Of a stretch of 64,000 nt of DNA, positions 55,843-64,000 are shown piece after piece. How positions within the stretch are numbered: the stretch's first letter is position 1; each line of letters opens with the position of its first letter. The notes under the pieces were generated by a model. The model saw nothing but the letters and a program-made list of their open reading frames with translations. It was not told the origin of the DNA and did no database searches. Made by a program: the position numbers and the translations under genes. This stretch comes from Lysobacteraceae bacterium NML93-0793 (GTDB lineage Bacteria > Pseudomonadota > Gammaproteobacteria > Xanthomonadales > Xanthomonadaceae). The stretch lies in NCBI GenBank assembly GCA_002324875.1, contig NTJG01000001.1:186001-250000 (forward strand), written 5' to 3'.

Positions 55843-58011
55843 TCATCCGATCACGCGCTCGAACGGCGGCAGTGCATCGAGGATCTTCTTGCCGTAGCGC
55901 CGGCTGATCAGGCGCGAGTCGAGAATGATCACGCGGCCGGTATCGCTGGACGTGCGGATCAGGCGCCCGGCGAACTGCGTCAGCGTGCGCAGCGCATGCG
56001 GGATCGCGATCAGGTTGAAGGCGTTGAGGCCGCGGCCTTCCAGCCATTCGCTCAAGGTCGAGGTCTGCGGATCGGTCGGCACCGCGAACGGCACCTGGGT
56101 GATCACCACCGTCGTGCAGGCTTCACCCGGCAGGTCCAGCCCTTCGCCGAACGAATTCAGACCGAACAGCACCGAGCCGTCCTTCGCCGCGACGCGCTTG
56201 AGGTGCTCGGCGACGACCTGTGACTTGTTGGTGCTGGTCTGCATCTGCACCTGCGCGCGGCGCGAGGCCGGCAGCAGTTCGGCGACCTTCTCCATCTTCC
56301 AGCGCGAAGTGAAGAGCACCATGCTGCCCTTCTTCCAGTCGAGCTCGCGCACCAGATACTCGGCGATCGCTTTCGGATGCCCCTCGCGGTCGTCGGGCGT
56401 GACCGGGAAATTCGGCACGATCAGCTGCGCCTGGTTGCGCAGGTCGAAGGGCGACGGCAGCGAGGCCATCTCGGCGTGGTCGGGCAGGCCGGTGTCGATG
56501 GCGAAGGACTGGAAATCGCCGCCGCCGGTCAACGTGGCCGAGGTCATCACCACCGAATCGATTTCTTTCCACAGCAGCTGGCGCAGCACCTGCGCGGCCG
56601 AGACCGGTGAGCAATGGCAGACCAGATCGCCATCGCGGGTGGCGGTGACCCAGCGTGCGAACGGCGGTTGACCGTCGCGGTCCTCGCGGCGCCAGCCGGT
56701 CCACAGATCGTGCTGCTGCTCGACCATCTCCAGCGCCATGCCGAGACTGCGCTGCAGCTTCTCGCGTGCGGGGTCGTCCTGCTTGCTGCGCGCGACCAGG
56801 GTCTGCGCCGCGTGCACCCAGTTGTACAACGCGCGGGTGTCTTCTCCGAGTGCCTCGACCGCGGGCAGCCAGGCCTCGGGCAGGCGTCCGTTGGCCGCGC
56901 GCCACATCGGATCCCGATCGTCGGGTTCGGGCCGCCACACGGCGTCGATCTCGAGCCGGAAGGCCTTCAGCGCCTTCGCCACGCGCGTGGCCAGCTCGAT
57001 CGCCTCATTGGGCAGCAGCGTGCCGATCTTCTCCTTGTCGACCAGCCGGTAGGCGCCGGCGATCAGGATCTGCATCCGCGACACGCGCTTGGCCATCTCG
57101 CCCAGCGGCAGCCGCGCCGCGCCCTGGTCGATCGCGACGCTGGCCACGTGGTGCCCCTCGTCGAGCACCAGCAGCATGTCGGCCGGCGCGGCCAGCAGCG
57201 GCTGCCCGTTCTCCACATCGCCCAGCGACAGCGACGACAGCAGCAGCGCATGGTTGGTCACCACGATCTGCGCCTCGCGCACCGTGTTGCGCGCCTTCAG
57301 CACCGGGCACTGCTGGGCGAAGCTGCAGCGCCGGCCCGCGCAGCCCGAGGCCGGCGTGGTGATGCGCGTGCGCAGTGCGGGCGAGACCGGTTCCGGTGCG
57401 GCGTCGAGGTCGCCGTCCCACAGCCGGTCGGCATGCGCTTCGAGCAGACGCCGCGCGGCGTCGGCTTCGTGCGGCGCCAGCGGCCGGTCGTAGAGCTGGG
57501 CCTCGAAGTCGCCGCCCTCGTCGGCGCCGAGCGGCGCGTCGCCGAACATGTGGGACTGGCTGCTCTCGCCGTGCAGCTCGGCGGCGTTGCGCGTGCACAG
57601 ATAGCGCGTGCGGCCCTTGGCCAGCGCGACGGTGGCCTCGATGCCGGTCGCCTTCAGGAAGGCCGGGATGTCGCGCTCGACCAGCTGCGACTGCAGCGCC
57701 ACCGTGCCGGTGCTGATGACCAGCTTTTTCTTCGTCGCCAGCGCGATCGGCACGCCCGCGGTCATGTAGGCCAGGCTCTTGCCGACGCCGGTGGGCGCCT
57801 CGGCGATGCCGATGCCGCCCGAGGTGGCCAGTGCGCGCGACACCAGGCCGATCATCTGGCTCTGTGAGCGGCGGGTGCTGAAGCCCGGCGTATTGGCCTG
57901 AAGCTTGGCGTAGGCCGCGCGGATGTCCGCCTTCAGCGCATCGGTCAGCACGCGCGGCGCGGCGTCGGCTGCGCCGCTGGCAGCCGGCGATGTGGTCTCG
58001 GGTTCGCCCAT
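55843..58011 (-). CDS. dinG: ATP-dependent DNA helicase DinG
   Basis: 722 residues. XPD-like SF2 helicase with the Walker A APTGVGKS at 72-79, the four-Cys iron-sulphur cluster (YLCTRN, then GCAGRRCSFAQQC), DEGHH (Walker B), VVMTSATL, SRWKMEKVAELL, VLFGLNSFGEGLDLPG and LTQFAGRLIRTSSDTG (motif VI). It unwinds R-loops and D-loops 5'-3' during repair and replication. The full Cys set and helicase motifs indicate activity. It is transcribed alone on the minus strand. Confidence 0.96.
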   Translation of the reverse strand: MGEPETTSPAASGAADAAPRVLTDALKADIRAAYAKLQANTPGFSTRRSQSQMIGLVSRALATSGGIGIAEAPTGVGKSLAYMTAGVPIALATKKKLVISTGTVALQSQLVERDIPAFLKATGIEATVALAKGRTRYLCTRNAAELHGESSQSHMFGDAPLGADEGGDFEAQLYDRPLAPHEADAARRLLEAHADRLWDGDLDAAPEPVSPALRTRITTPASGCAGRRCSFAQQCPVLKARNTVREAQIVVTNHALLLSSLSLGDVENGQPLLAAPADMLLVLDEGHHVASVAIDQGAARLPLGEMAKRVSRMQILIAGAYRLVDKEKIGTLLPNEAIELATRVAKALKAFRLEIDAVWRPEPDDRDPMWRAANGRLPEAWLPAVEALGEDTRALYNWVHAAQTLVARSKQDDPAREKLQRSLGMALEMVEQQHDLWTGWRREDRDGQPPFARWVTATRDGDLVCHCSPVSAAQVLRQLLWKEIDSVVMTSATLTGGGDFQSFAIDTGLPDHAEMASLPSPFDLRNQAQLIVPNFPVTPDDREGHPKAIAEYLVRELDWKKGSMVLFTSRWKMEKVAELLPASRRAQVQMQTSTNKSQVVAEHLKRVAAKDGSVLFGLNSFGEGLDLPGEACTTVVITQVPFAVPTDPQTSTLSEWLEGRGLNAFNLIAIPHALRTLTQFAGRLIRTSSDTGRVIILDSRLISRRYGKKILDALPPFERVIG

Positions 58012-58083
58012 GCGGCCATTGTCGCATCGCCGGTCGCGGGGACCGAGACCGGGGCCTGAAGCGTGGACCGACCGGAGCCGGGT

Positions 58084-58911
58084 TCAGTCGTGCGGCGCGG
58101 CCGGGGTGGTCGTATCCGGCGGTGCGCTCGATCCATCCGGTTCGCGCGCAGGCGCGGGCTCGAGCATCACCAGGGGCGCGTTCTCGAACCGGTAATCGAG
58201 CGCGGCCTGCAACGACTGCAGCGCCCGCACCTGCGTGCACAGGGCCTCGGCGCGGCCGTCGAGTGCGGCGCTGCGAGCGTCGATCCGGCGGGTGAGTTCG
58301 GCATCCAGGCGCTCGGCACGCGCGTCCATGCGCGAGGCGCGGCCGGTGACCACCTGCCACATCACGCTGCGGCCCAGGCGGCTGCCCATGCGCTCGGCGG
58401 CGGCCTCGATCCGGGCCTCCAGGCCCGCGGCGAACACGTCCTGGTCCCAGCGCCCGCGGCCCAGGGTGCGGTCGATGTGGGCCGTGGTGTCGGCGTGCAG
58501 GCGCTCGACCTCACGCACCTGGCGCGCGCTGCCGGTCATCGATTCGACCACGCCCGACAGCGCATCGAAGGCGAGGCCGGCGCTCTGGCGTGCCACCTCG
58601 GCGGCCTCGGGCATCAACGCACGTGCGCCCGTTTCCAGCTGACGCAGACGCTGCGCATCCGCGGTACTCACCGTCTGCACGGCGCGGTCGACGCTCAACG
58701 CGCCGTCGTGGAAGAAGATCTCGCGCGGCCGGCCCTGTGCGCGGTAGAGCCACACGCCGCCGGTGTCGACGAGCACGTTGTAGGGCGTCGACACCGCGCA
58801 GCGTTCGACCGACAGCGACGACGGCGCCGGGTCGTCCGATGCCTGGGCCGACACCCCGGCACAGGCCAGGACGACCAGCACGACGGCACGGAGACGACGG
58901 ACGCGACTCAT
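58084..58911 (-). CDS. DUF2884 (YggN-like) exported protein
   Basis: 275 residues from ATG 58911. Signal peptide (RRLRAVVLVVLACAGVSAQA), then CAVSTPYNVLVDTGGVWLYRAQG, FHDGALSVDRAVQTVSTADAQRLRQLETGARALMPEAAEVARQSAGLAFDALSGVVESM, and long charged helices with ALCTQVRALQSLQAALDYRFENAPLVML. This is the DUF2884 pattern. Helix-rich periplasmic protein; function unknown. It precedes dinG on the same strand by 72 bp. Confidence 0.82.
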   Translation of the reverse strand: MSRVRRLRAVVLVVLACAGVSAQASDDPAPSSLSVERCAVSTPYNVLVDTGGVWLYRAQGRPREIFFHDGALSVDRAVQTVSTADAQRLRQLETGARALMPEAAEVARQSAGLAFDALSGVVESMTGSARQVREVERLHADTTAHIDRTLGRGRWDQDVFAAGLEARIEAAAERMGSRLGRSVMWQVVTGRASRMDARAERLDAELTRRIDARSAALDGRAEALCTQVRALQSLQAALDYRFENAPLVMLEPAPAREPDGSSAPPDTTTPAAPHD

Positions 58912-59091
58912 GGATGCATTGACCAGGGCATGACGCGAGCATCGCGCATTGCAGCGGCGCGAGCGCGTGCTTGAAGTCACGGCGGCGCCGGTGCGTCGAC
59001 GCGATAGGCCCCCCGGGCGACGCGTGCCCGCAGGCGTCGCCATCCCGCCGCCGACGCGTCGGTGGCCGGCGCGCCGAGTGGGACTGTGGTG

Positions 59092-59547
59092 TCAAACGGC
59101 GCGCGTGCGGTGCAGCGGCGGCAATGCGGACATCTCCGTCTCGAAATCGCGGGCGACGTCCGCCAGCGTGACGTCCTGCAGACGCGCGCGCAGCAGGGTG
59201 GCCGCATCGTGCATGGCGCTGGCCAGGCGCGCGTTGACGGCCTGCTCCACCCGACAGCGCGGATCGTCATCGGCCATGCCGATGGCGAACAGTGCGGGCT
59301 CGCCCAGCGCGGTGTAGATGTCGAGCAGGGTGATCGCCTCGAGCGGGCGCGCCAGTGACCAGCCGCCGCCGTGGCCCTTGTCCGAGCGCACGTAACCGGC
59401 TTCGCGCAGGCCCGCCATCGTCCGGCGCACGACGACGGGATTGGTGCCGAGCATCGCGGCGATGTCGTCCGATGTCGCCGGCGCATCGCGCTCGGCGAGA
59501 TGGATCAGGACGTGCAGCATCCGGCTGAGGCGGCTGTCGTTGCGCAT
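59092..59547 (-). CDS. Rrf2-family transcriptional regulator
   Basis: 151 residues from ATG 59547 (MRNDSRLSRMLHVLIHLAER). Winged helix with DDIAAMLGTNPVVVRRTMAGLREAGYVRSDKGHGGGWSLAR. No Cys triad for an iron-sulphur cluster is seen in the wing, so sensing is not by [Fe-S]. The type is the NsrR-like/YwnA-like group that controls flavin reductases. It is divergent from the thioredoxin-reductase-like gene (starts 135 bp apart), a common pairing. Confidence 0.9.
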   Translation of the reverse strand: MRNDSRLSRMLHVLIHLAERDAPATSDDIAAMLGTNPVVVRRTMAGLREAGYVRSDKGHGGGWSLARPLEAITLLDIYTALGEPALFAIGMADDDPRCRVEQAVNARLASAMHDAATLLRARLQDVTLADVARDFETEMSALPPLHRTRAV

Positions 59548-59681
59548 GGGGCTGTCCGCATGACGAATCGCCATCTTACGCCACAACAGAAGTTGCGCGA
59601 TGAAGCTGCGCGGCGCATCATGGCACTTCAAAAGTGGCGTGAATGGCGCGCAGTCGGCGCGCCAGCCGCAAGGAGACCGCA

Positions 59682-60606
59682 GTGGACGACGACGTGATCG
59701 TGATCGGAGGCAGCTTCGCCGGCCTGTCGGCGGCGCAGGCACTGGGCCGGGCGCGCCGCCGGGTGCTGGTCATCGACGGCGGACAGCCGCGCAACCGCAC
59801 ATCGGCCGCCGCCCACAACGTGCTCGGTCACGACGGCAAGCCGCCCGCCCAGTTGCTGGCCGAGGGCCGCGCCGAGCTCGCGCGCTATCCCGGCGCGGCG
59901 TTCAGACGCGGCACCGTCGACGCGGTGACCGGTGCGCTCGGCGCGTTCCGCGTCGTCCTCGACGACGGCGACGTCGTCGAGGCGCGGCGCCTCGTGCTGG
60001 CGACCGGCCTGCGCGACCGGCTGCCCGATATTCCAGGCCTCGCCGCGCGCTGGCTGGGGCGCAATCGTGCTGCACTGTCCGTACTGCCACGGCTCCGAGG
60101 TCGCGGATCAGCCCCTGGGCGTGCTCGCCAACCATCCGGGCGCCGCGCACCAGGCGCTGCTGTTGCCGGACTGGGGGCCGACGACCTACTTCAGCCAGGG
60201 TCGCTTCGCGCCCGATGCCGACACCGCGGCACGGCTCGCCGCGCGCGGGGTCACCATCGAACACAGCCCGATCGTGGAGCTGCTGGGCACCGCGCCGGCA
60301 CTCGACGGCGTGCGTCTGGCGGACGGGCGTGTATGTGCACTGGGCGCGGTGTTCACGATTCCGGAGAGCGTGCCGGCCAGCCCGCTGGCGGCCCATCTGG
60401 GCTGCGCGTTCGACGACGGCCCGCTGTTGCCCGCGATCCGGGTCGACGCGATGCGCCAGACCACCGTGCCCGGCGTCTACGCGGCCGGCGATGCGGCGAG
60501 TCCGATGCACAGCGTGACGCTGGCGATCGCGGCCGGCGTGATCGCCGGTGCCGGTGCACACCAGTCGCTGGCGGCCGAGGCTGCAGGCGGCGCGCCCGCG
60601 CGCTGA
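59682..60606 (+). pseudogene. FAD-dependent oxidoreductase (thioredoxin-reductase-like) frameshifted by a CTGG duplication
   Basis: GTG 59682 with AAGGAGA 5 nt upstream starts VDDDVIVIGGSFAGLSAAQALGRARRRVLVIDGGQPRNRTSAAAHNVLGHDG. The frame reads well to LPDIPGLAARW. There CTGGCTGG (60050-60057) shifts it, and the sense continues in another frame as GAIVLHCPYCHGSEVADQPLGVLANHPGAAHQALLL...AAGDAASPMHSVTLAIAAGVIAG to TGA 60606. With one CTGG the joint is ARWGAIVLHCPYCHG, exactly as in the family. Two-domain NAD(P)H/FAD reductase with the redox CPYC pair. The duplication inactivates it unless it slips back. Confidence 0.85.
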
Positions 60607-60654
60607 GCGCAGGCGTTCACGACCGGGCGCGGTCGCGCCCGGATACTGACGTGC

Positions 60655-61668
60655 ATGTTCCGTTGGCCTTTGCTCCTGCTGTGCGCGCTGCTGGCCATGC
60701 CGTCCGCAGTGACGGCGGCACCGCTCGCGCGGGTGCTCGACGAGGCGGACGCGCTCGCGCCGCTGCGTACGGTGATCGTCGCGCGCGACGGCGAGGTGCT
60801 CGCCGAGCGTGGCTATCACGGCGGCTCGCCGGCGCGGCCGACCAACATCAAGTCGGCCTCCAAATCGGTGGTCTCGGCCCTGGTCGGCATCGCGATCCAG
60901 CGGGGTCTGCTGGAGGGCGTCGATCAGAAGGTCGCACCGCTGCTCGCCGATCGCCTGCCCGCGACGCCCGATCCGCGCATGGCCGAGCTGACGATCGGCC
61001 ATCTGCTGTCGATGCAGGCCGGCCTGCAGCCGACTTCGGGACGTCAGTACGGTCGCTGGGTGGCGCAGCGCGACTGGGTGCGCGCGGCACTGGCGCAGCC
61101 CTTCGTCGACGATCCCGGCGGCGGGATGCTGTATTCGACCGGCTCGACCCATCTGCTGTCGGCGATCCTGGTGCGCGTCAGCGGCACGCCCACGCTGCAG
61201 CTCGCGCGCGAGTGGCTGGGGCCGCAGCCCGGGTTCGCGATCGCCGACTGGGAACACGATCCGCAGGGCATCCATCTCGGCGGCAACCAGATGGCGATGA
61301 CGCCGCGTTCGCTGCTGGCCTTCGGCGAGCTCTACCGCAACGACGGCCGCGCGCGTGACGGCGCCCAGCTGGTGCCGGCGACATGGATCGCGCTATCCTG
61401 GCGGCCGCGTACGCGCTCGATCTACACCGGCGACGGCTACGGCTACGGCTGGTTCATCCGGCGCATCGAAGGCCGCGACGTGCGCTTCGGCTGGGGCCAC
61501 GGCGGGCAGATGCTCTACATCGTCCCCGCGCTGGAACTGACCGTCGTGATGACGTCGGACGAGCGCACGGGCACCGCCGGATCGGGCCATCTGCAGGCTC
61601 TCCACACGCTGATGGCGCGGATCATCGCCAGTCAGGATGGCGCGTCCGACATCGCTCGCGACGGCTGA
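60655..61668 (+). CDS. secreted serine hydrolase of the beta-lactamase/class C type
   Basis: 337 residues from ATG 60655. Signal peptide FRWPLLLLCALLAMPSAVTA. Catalytic SxxK (SASK) is in PTNIKSASKSVVSALVG, YxN-like Tyr in MLYSTGSTHLLSAIL, and the third box is GWGHGGQMLYIVP (H/K-x-G). Related to EstB/penicillin-binding esterases rather than a true beta-lactamase, as the KTG is HGG here. It hydrolyses an ester or amide in the periplasm; substrate unknown. It follows the FAD oxidoreductase by 48 bp. Confidence 0.88.
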   Translation: MFRWPLLLLCALLAMPSAVTAAPLARVLDEADALAPLRTVIVARDGEVLAERGYHGGSPARPTNIKSASKSVVSALVGIAIQRGLLEGVDQKVAPLLADRLPATPDPRMAELTIGHLLSMQAGLQPTSGRQYGRWVAQRDWVRAALAQPFVDDPGGGMLYSTGSTHLLSAILVRVSGTPTLQLAREWLGPQPGFAIADWEHDPQGIHLGGNQMAMTPRSLLAFGELYRNDGRARDGAQLVPATWIALSWRPRTRSIYTGDGYGYGWFIRRIEGRDVRFGWGHGGQMLYIVPALELTVVMTSDERTGTAGSGHLQALHTLMARIIASQDGASDIARDG

Positions 61669-61785
61669 TCCGAGGGCGCGCGCACGCGCCGTTCTGCGGC
61701 GGCCACCGTGCCGCGTTGCACGGCGCAGGCGCCACCTGCCGGACGACGGCGCGGCAGCGAAGCCCCGCGCGCACGACAGCGGCCT

Positions 61786-62091
61786 TCAACGCGGCCACGA
61801 CGCGCCGTCCCCTGCAGCATCGGCCATGCCACGCGCCCAGTGCGCGCGATCGTCGAAGCGCACGGCGTGGCGCGCGCCGACGTCACGGCTGATCGTGGTG
61901 GCGAGTCCGCGACCGGCGCGCGCGGTGCGGCACAGGGTCTCGAACACGCGGGCGCCGAGCGTCTGCACGGTGTAGACGTAGACGGCGCCGTCCACGAATT
62001 CGACCGAGAGCGTATCGCCGACGATCGACCAGGCGCGCACGCCGCTGTCGCCGTGATGGTTGGCGTAGGGCTGAAGCTGGAACCGGGTCAT
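61786..62091 (-). CDS. KTSC-domain-like small protein
   Basis: 101 residues from ATG 62091 (MTRFQLQPYANHHGDSGVRA). Segment GVRAWSIVGDTLSVEFVDGAVYVYTVQTLGARVFETLCRTARAGRGLATTISRD has the alpha/beta outline of KTSC-like domains, but the KTSC motif itself reads less clearly. Function unknown. It lies between convergent and divergent neighbours with no operon. Confidence 0.6.
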   Translation of the reverse strand: MTRFQLQPYANHHGDSGVRAWSIVGDTLSVEFVDGAVYVYTVQTLGARVFETLCRTARAGRGLATTISRDVGARHAVRFDDRAHWARGMADAAGDGASWPR

Positions 62092-62304
62092 CGGGACACT
62101 TTGCTTCCAGTCGCTTCTGCCACGTGGCGGGCGGACATCGCGGCCGTCCCGCTCCGGTGCACGCCACGCGCGTCCGGCGGCGGACGCGGAGCGGGCGTCC
62201 ACTGCTGACACGTGGGCATCCCCGCCGCACCCGCGCTGGATGCGCATGGACGTACACCGACGCGTCGCTCGCCCGCACGCGCCCTTGTCGCGCGCTGCGT
62301 GCGC

Positions 62305-64000
62305 TCAGGCGGCGGCGGATTGCGAGGCCAGCACCGCGGCCTCGACGCTGGCGACGAGTTCGTGCTGGCGGAACGGCTTGCCGAGAATGGTCAGGTCCGG
62401 ACCGAAGTCGGCCATGCTGGTGTAGCCCGAGACGATGACCACCGCCATCGACGGCAGGCGGCTGCGCACGTTGCGCGCCAGCTCCGCGCCGGTCATGCCC
62501 GGCATCAGGTGGTCGGTGACCATGACGTCGGGCGTCAGGCCGCCGTCGAGGGCGACGATCGCTTCTTCGGCCGATGCCGCTTCGACGACCCGGAAGCCCA
62601 TGTCGTCGAGCGCGTCCGCCGTGCACATGCGGACTGCCTCTTCGTCGTCGACGACGAGTGCAATGCCGCGGGAATCCGCTGTCGTGTTCACGTTGTGGTC
62701 CTCGTGGTGATCTTCGTTGGCCGCCGCCGCCCGGCTTCCGACCGGCAACCAGAGTTCGATGGTGGTGCCCGCGCCCGGCGCGCTGTCGATGGCCAGGCGC
62801 CCGCCGAGCTGGGAGGCCAGGCCATGGGCCATCGACAGGCCCAGCCCCGTGCCTTTGCCGATGCCCTTGGTGGAGAAGAACGGCTCGATCGCGCGTTGCC
62901 GGGTGGTGTCGTCCATGCCCAGGCCGGTGTCGGCCACCGACACGACGACATAGTCGCCGATCGCGAGGTCGCCGGCCTCGCGGCGGCCGCGCAAGGTCCG
63001 GTTGTGCACGCCGAGCGTGAGCACGCCGCCGTCGGGCATCGCATCGCAGGCATTGACGCTGAGATTGAGGATCGCCATCTCCAGCTGGTTGGGATCGGCG
63101 ACCGCCGGCCACAGCGCGTCGTCGATCGCCAGGCGCATCTGGATGCGCGGGCTGCTGGAGCTGTCGATCAGCTCGGCCATGCCCGCGACCAGCGCGCCCA
63201 CGTCGACGTCCACCGGCTGCAGGGGCTGGCGCCGGGAAAAGGCGAGCAGGCGGTGCACCAGCGTCGCGGCGCGGTCGGCCGATCGCCGCGCGACCGCGAC
63301 CATGCGTGCGCGCCGCTCCTCGCGCGCGCCGGGATCCGCCGCGAGATCCAGCGCGGTGACGATCGGCGTGAGCAGGTTGTTGAAATCGTGGGCGACGCCA
63401 CCGGTCAGCTGGCCCATGGCCTCGAGCTTCTGCGACTGGCGCAGCGCGGCCTCGGCGTTGCGGCGTTCGGTGGTGTCGATCGCCTCGGGCACGATCGCGA
63501 TGATCCGGCCGCCCGTGTCGCGGATGGGGCGGATCGACAGATCGTAGCTGCGGGACCCGGACGGGAGCTGGACGGCGATCTCGTCGCGCACCGTCTCGCC
63601 TTCGGCCGCGCGCAGGAACAGGCCGCGCACGTGCTCGGGCATGCCGGGCGTGCCGCTGAACCACGGCGTGGTCCACAAGGTGCGGCCGACCACGTCGTCC
63701 ATCTCGACGCCAAGCGCTTCGAGCACGGTGCGGTTGGCATCGGTGAGCGTGCCGTCGAGCGTGCACATCGCCTGCAGCTGGTAGCTGGTCTCGAACAGCA
63801 CGCGCAGCTGCGCCTGGGACCGCGCGAGTGCGTCGGCCGCAGCCTGGATGTCGGTGACGTCGCGCGCGCTGCAATAGAAGCGGCCACCCTCGGGCGTCGC
63901 CACCCAGGACAAGGTGCGCAGACTGCCGCTGCGCGTGCGCCAGCGGTTCTCGAAGCTGCGTACAGGGCGCCCGTCGCGCAGCGACGCGAGCACGTCCCGG
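62305..64000 (-). CDS. hybrid histidine kinase with receiver, 5' end outside window
   Basis: The frame is open to the right edge, so the start lies beyond 64000. The visible part begins in a PAS domain (RDVLASLRDGRPVRSFENRWRTRSGSLRTLSWVATPEGGRFYCSARDVTD), then a second PAS (LFETSYQLQAMCTLDGTLTDANRTVLEALG). HisKA has GGVAHDFNNLL (the MGQLTGGVAHDFNNLLT type). HATPase has NLSVNACDAM, DTGLGMDD and GTGLGLSMAHGL. A C-terminal receiver has VVDDEEAVRM and VMVTDHLMPGMTG. An additional N-terminal sensor is likely. It is a phytochrome- or PAS-type hybrid kinase; ligand unknown. Confidence 0.9.
   Translation of the reverse strand, partial: RDVLASLRDGRPVRSFENRWRTRSGSLRTLSWVATPEGGRFYCSARDVTDIQAAADALARSQAQLRVLFETSYQLQAMCTLDGTLTDANRTVLEALGVEMDDVVGRTLWTTPWFSGTPGMPEHVRGLFLRAAEGETVRDEIAVQLPSGSRSYDLSIRPIRDTGGRIIAIVPEAIDTTERRNAEAALRQSQKLEAMGQLTGGVAHDFNNLLTPIVTALDLAADPGAREERRARMVAVARRSADRAATLVHRLLAFSRRQPLQPVDVDVGALVAGMAELIDSSSSPRIQMRLAIDDALWPAVADPNQLEMAILNLSVNACDAMPDGGVLTLGVHNRTLRGRREAGDLAIGDYVVVSVADTGLGMDDTTRQRAIEPFFSTKGIGKGTGLGLSMAHGLASQLGGRLAIDSAPGAGTTIELWLPVGSRAAAANEDHHEDHNVNTTADSRGIALVVDDEEAVRMCTADALDDMGFRVVEAASAEEAIVALDGGLTPDVMVTDHLMPGMTGAELARNVRSRLPSMAVVIVSGYTSMADFGPDLTILGKPFRQHELVASVEAAVLASQSAAA

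Overview
The window is GC-rich (about 70% G+C over most of its length), densely coding on both strands, and carries gammaproteobacterial genes: a homodimeric-type pyruvate dehydrogenase E1, a long MaeB with a phosphotransacetylase-like tail, RsgA, a QEGLA-motif protein and DinG. With the palindromic 'TGTAGGAGCGCG' repeats this points to the Xanthomonadaceae/Lysobacteraceae (Luteimonas/Lysobacter-like). That placement is inference from gene content and repeats. No rRNA or tRNA gene and no CRISPR array were seen.

Layout. 1-14.7 kb is housekeeping and signalling: a partial aminotransferase, rsgA, a QEGLA-motif putative metallopeptidase, a propeller/GGDEF sensor, maeB with a clear terminator, a histidine kinase/two-receiver operon, and aceE. 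14.69-21.8 kb is an accessory island starting directly after aceE. Its left part (14.69-17.7 kb) has clearly lower G+C and holds a retron of Eco1/Ec86 (type II-A) architecture: a promoter, a candidate msr-msd RNA, a nucleoside-deoxyribosyltransferase-like effector with a winged-helix tail, and a reverse transcriptase with YADD. After it come a small acidic ORF, a TonB-like membrane protein, an IS3 remnant, a chimeric duplication, a Fic protein and eight copies of a dispersed repeat around the core CGGTGYCAGGTTCACTT. A 416-bp segment containing the start of an MFS transporter gene is present twice, at 19.0-19.4 and 21.4-21.9 kb.

23.4-62 kb is a mosaic of single genes and short operons: diguanylate cyclases, divergent regulator/enzyme pairs (YafY-type with GST, LysR with aldo/keto reductase, Rrf2 with an FAD oxidoreductase), small lipoproteins, stress genes (truncated Mn catalase, FMN-binding stress protein, CsbD, SDR), an outer-membrane barrel, a PPC-type lipoprotein, esterases and DinG. 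The right edge cuts a hybrid histidine kinase.

The most notable system is the retron. Its RNA, promoter and effector start are tightly interleaved: the a2 arm of the RNA adjoins the effector GTG, and effector and RT overlap by ATGA. The effector reading frame breaks at a G8 tract. Removing one G restores a 319-residue protein whose N-terminus fits the Ec86 effector. Several other genes in the window are also disrupted (two -1 frameshifts at 25.3-25.9 kb, one at 28.8 kb, in-frame TAA codons in the same 9-mer at 30.3 and 34.7 kb, a CTGG duplication at 60.05 kb, and 5' truncations at 41.8 and 47.8 kb). Assembly error and real decay or phase variation must therefore be separated before the retron is called either broken or switchable.
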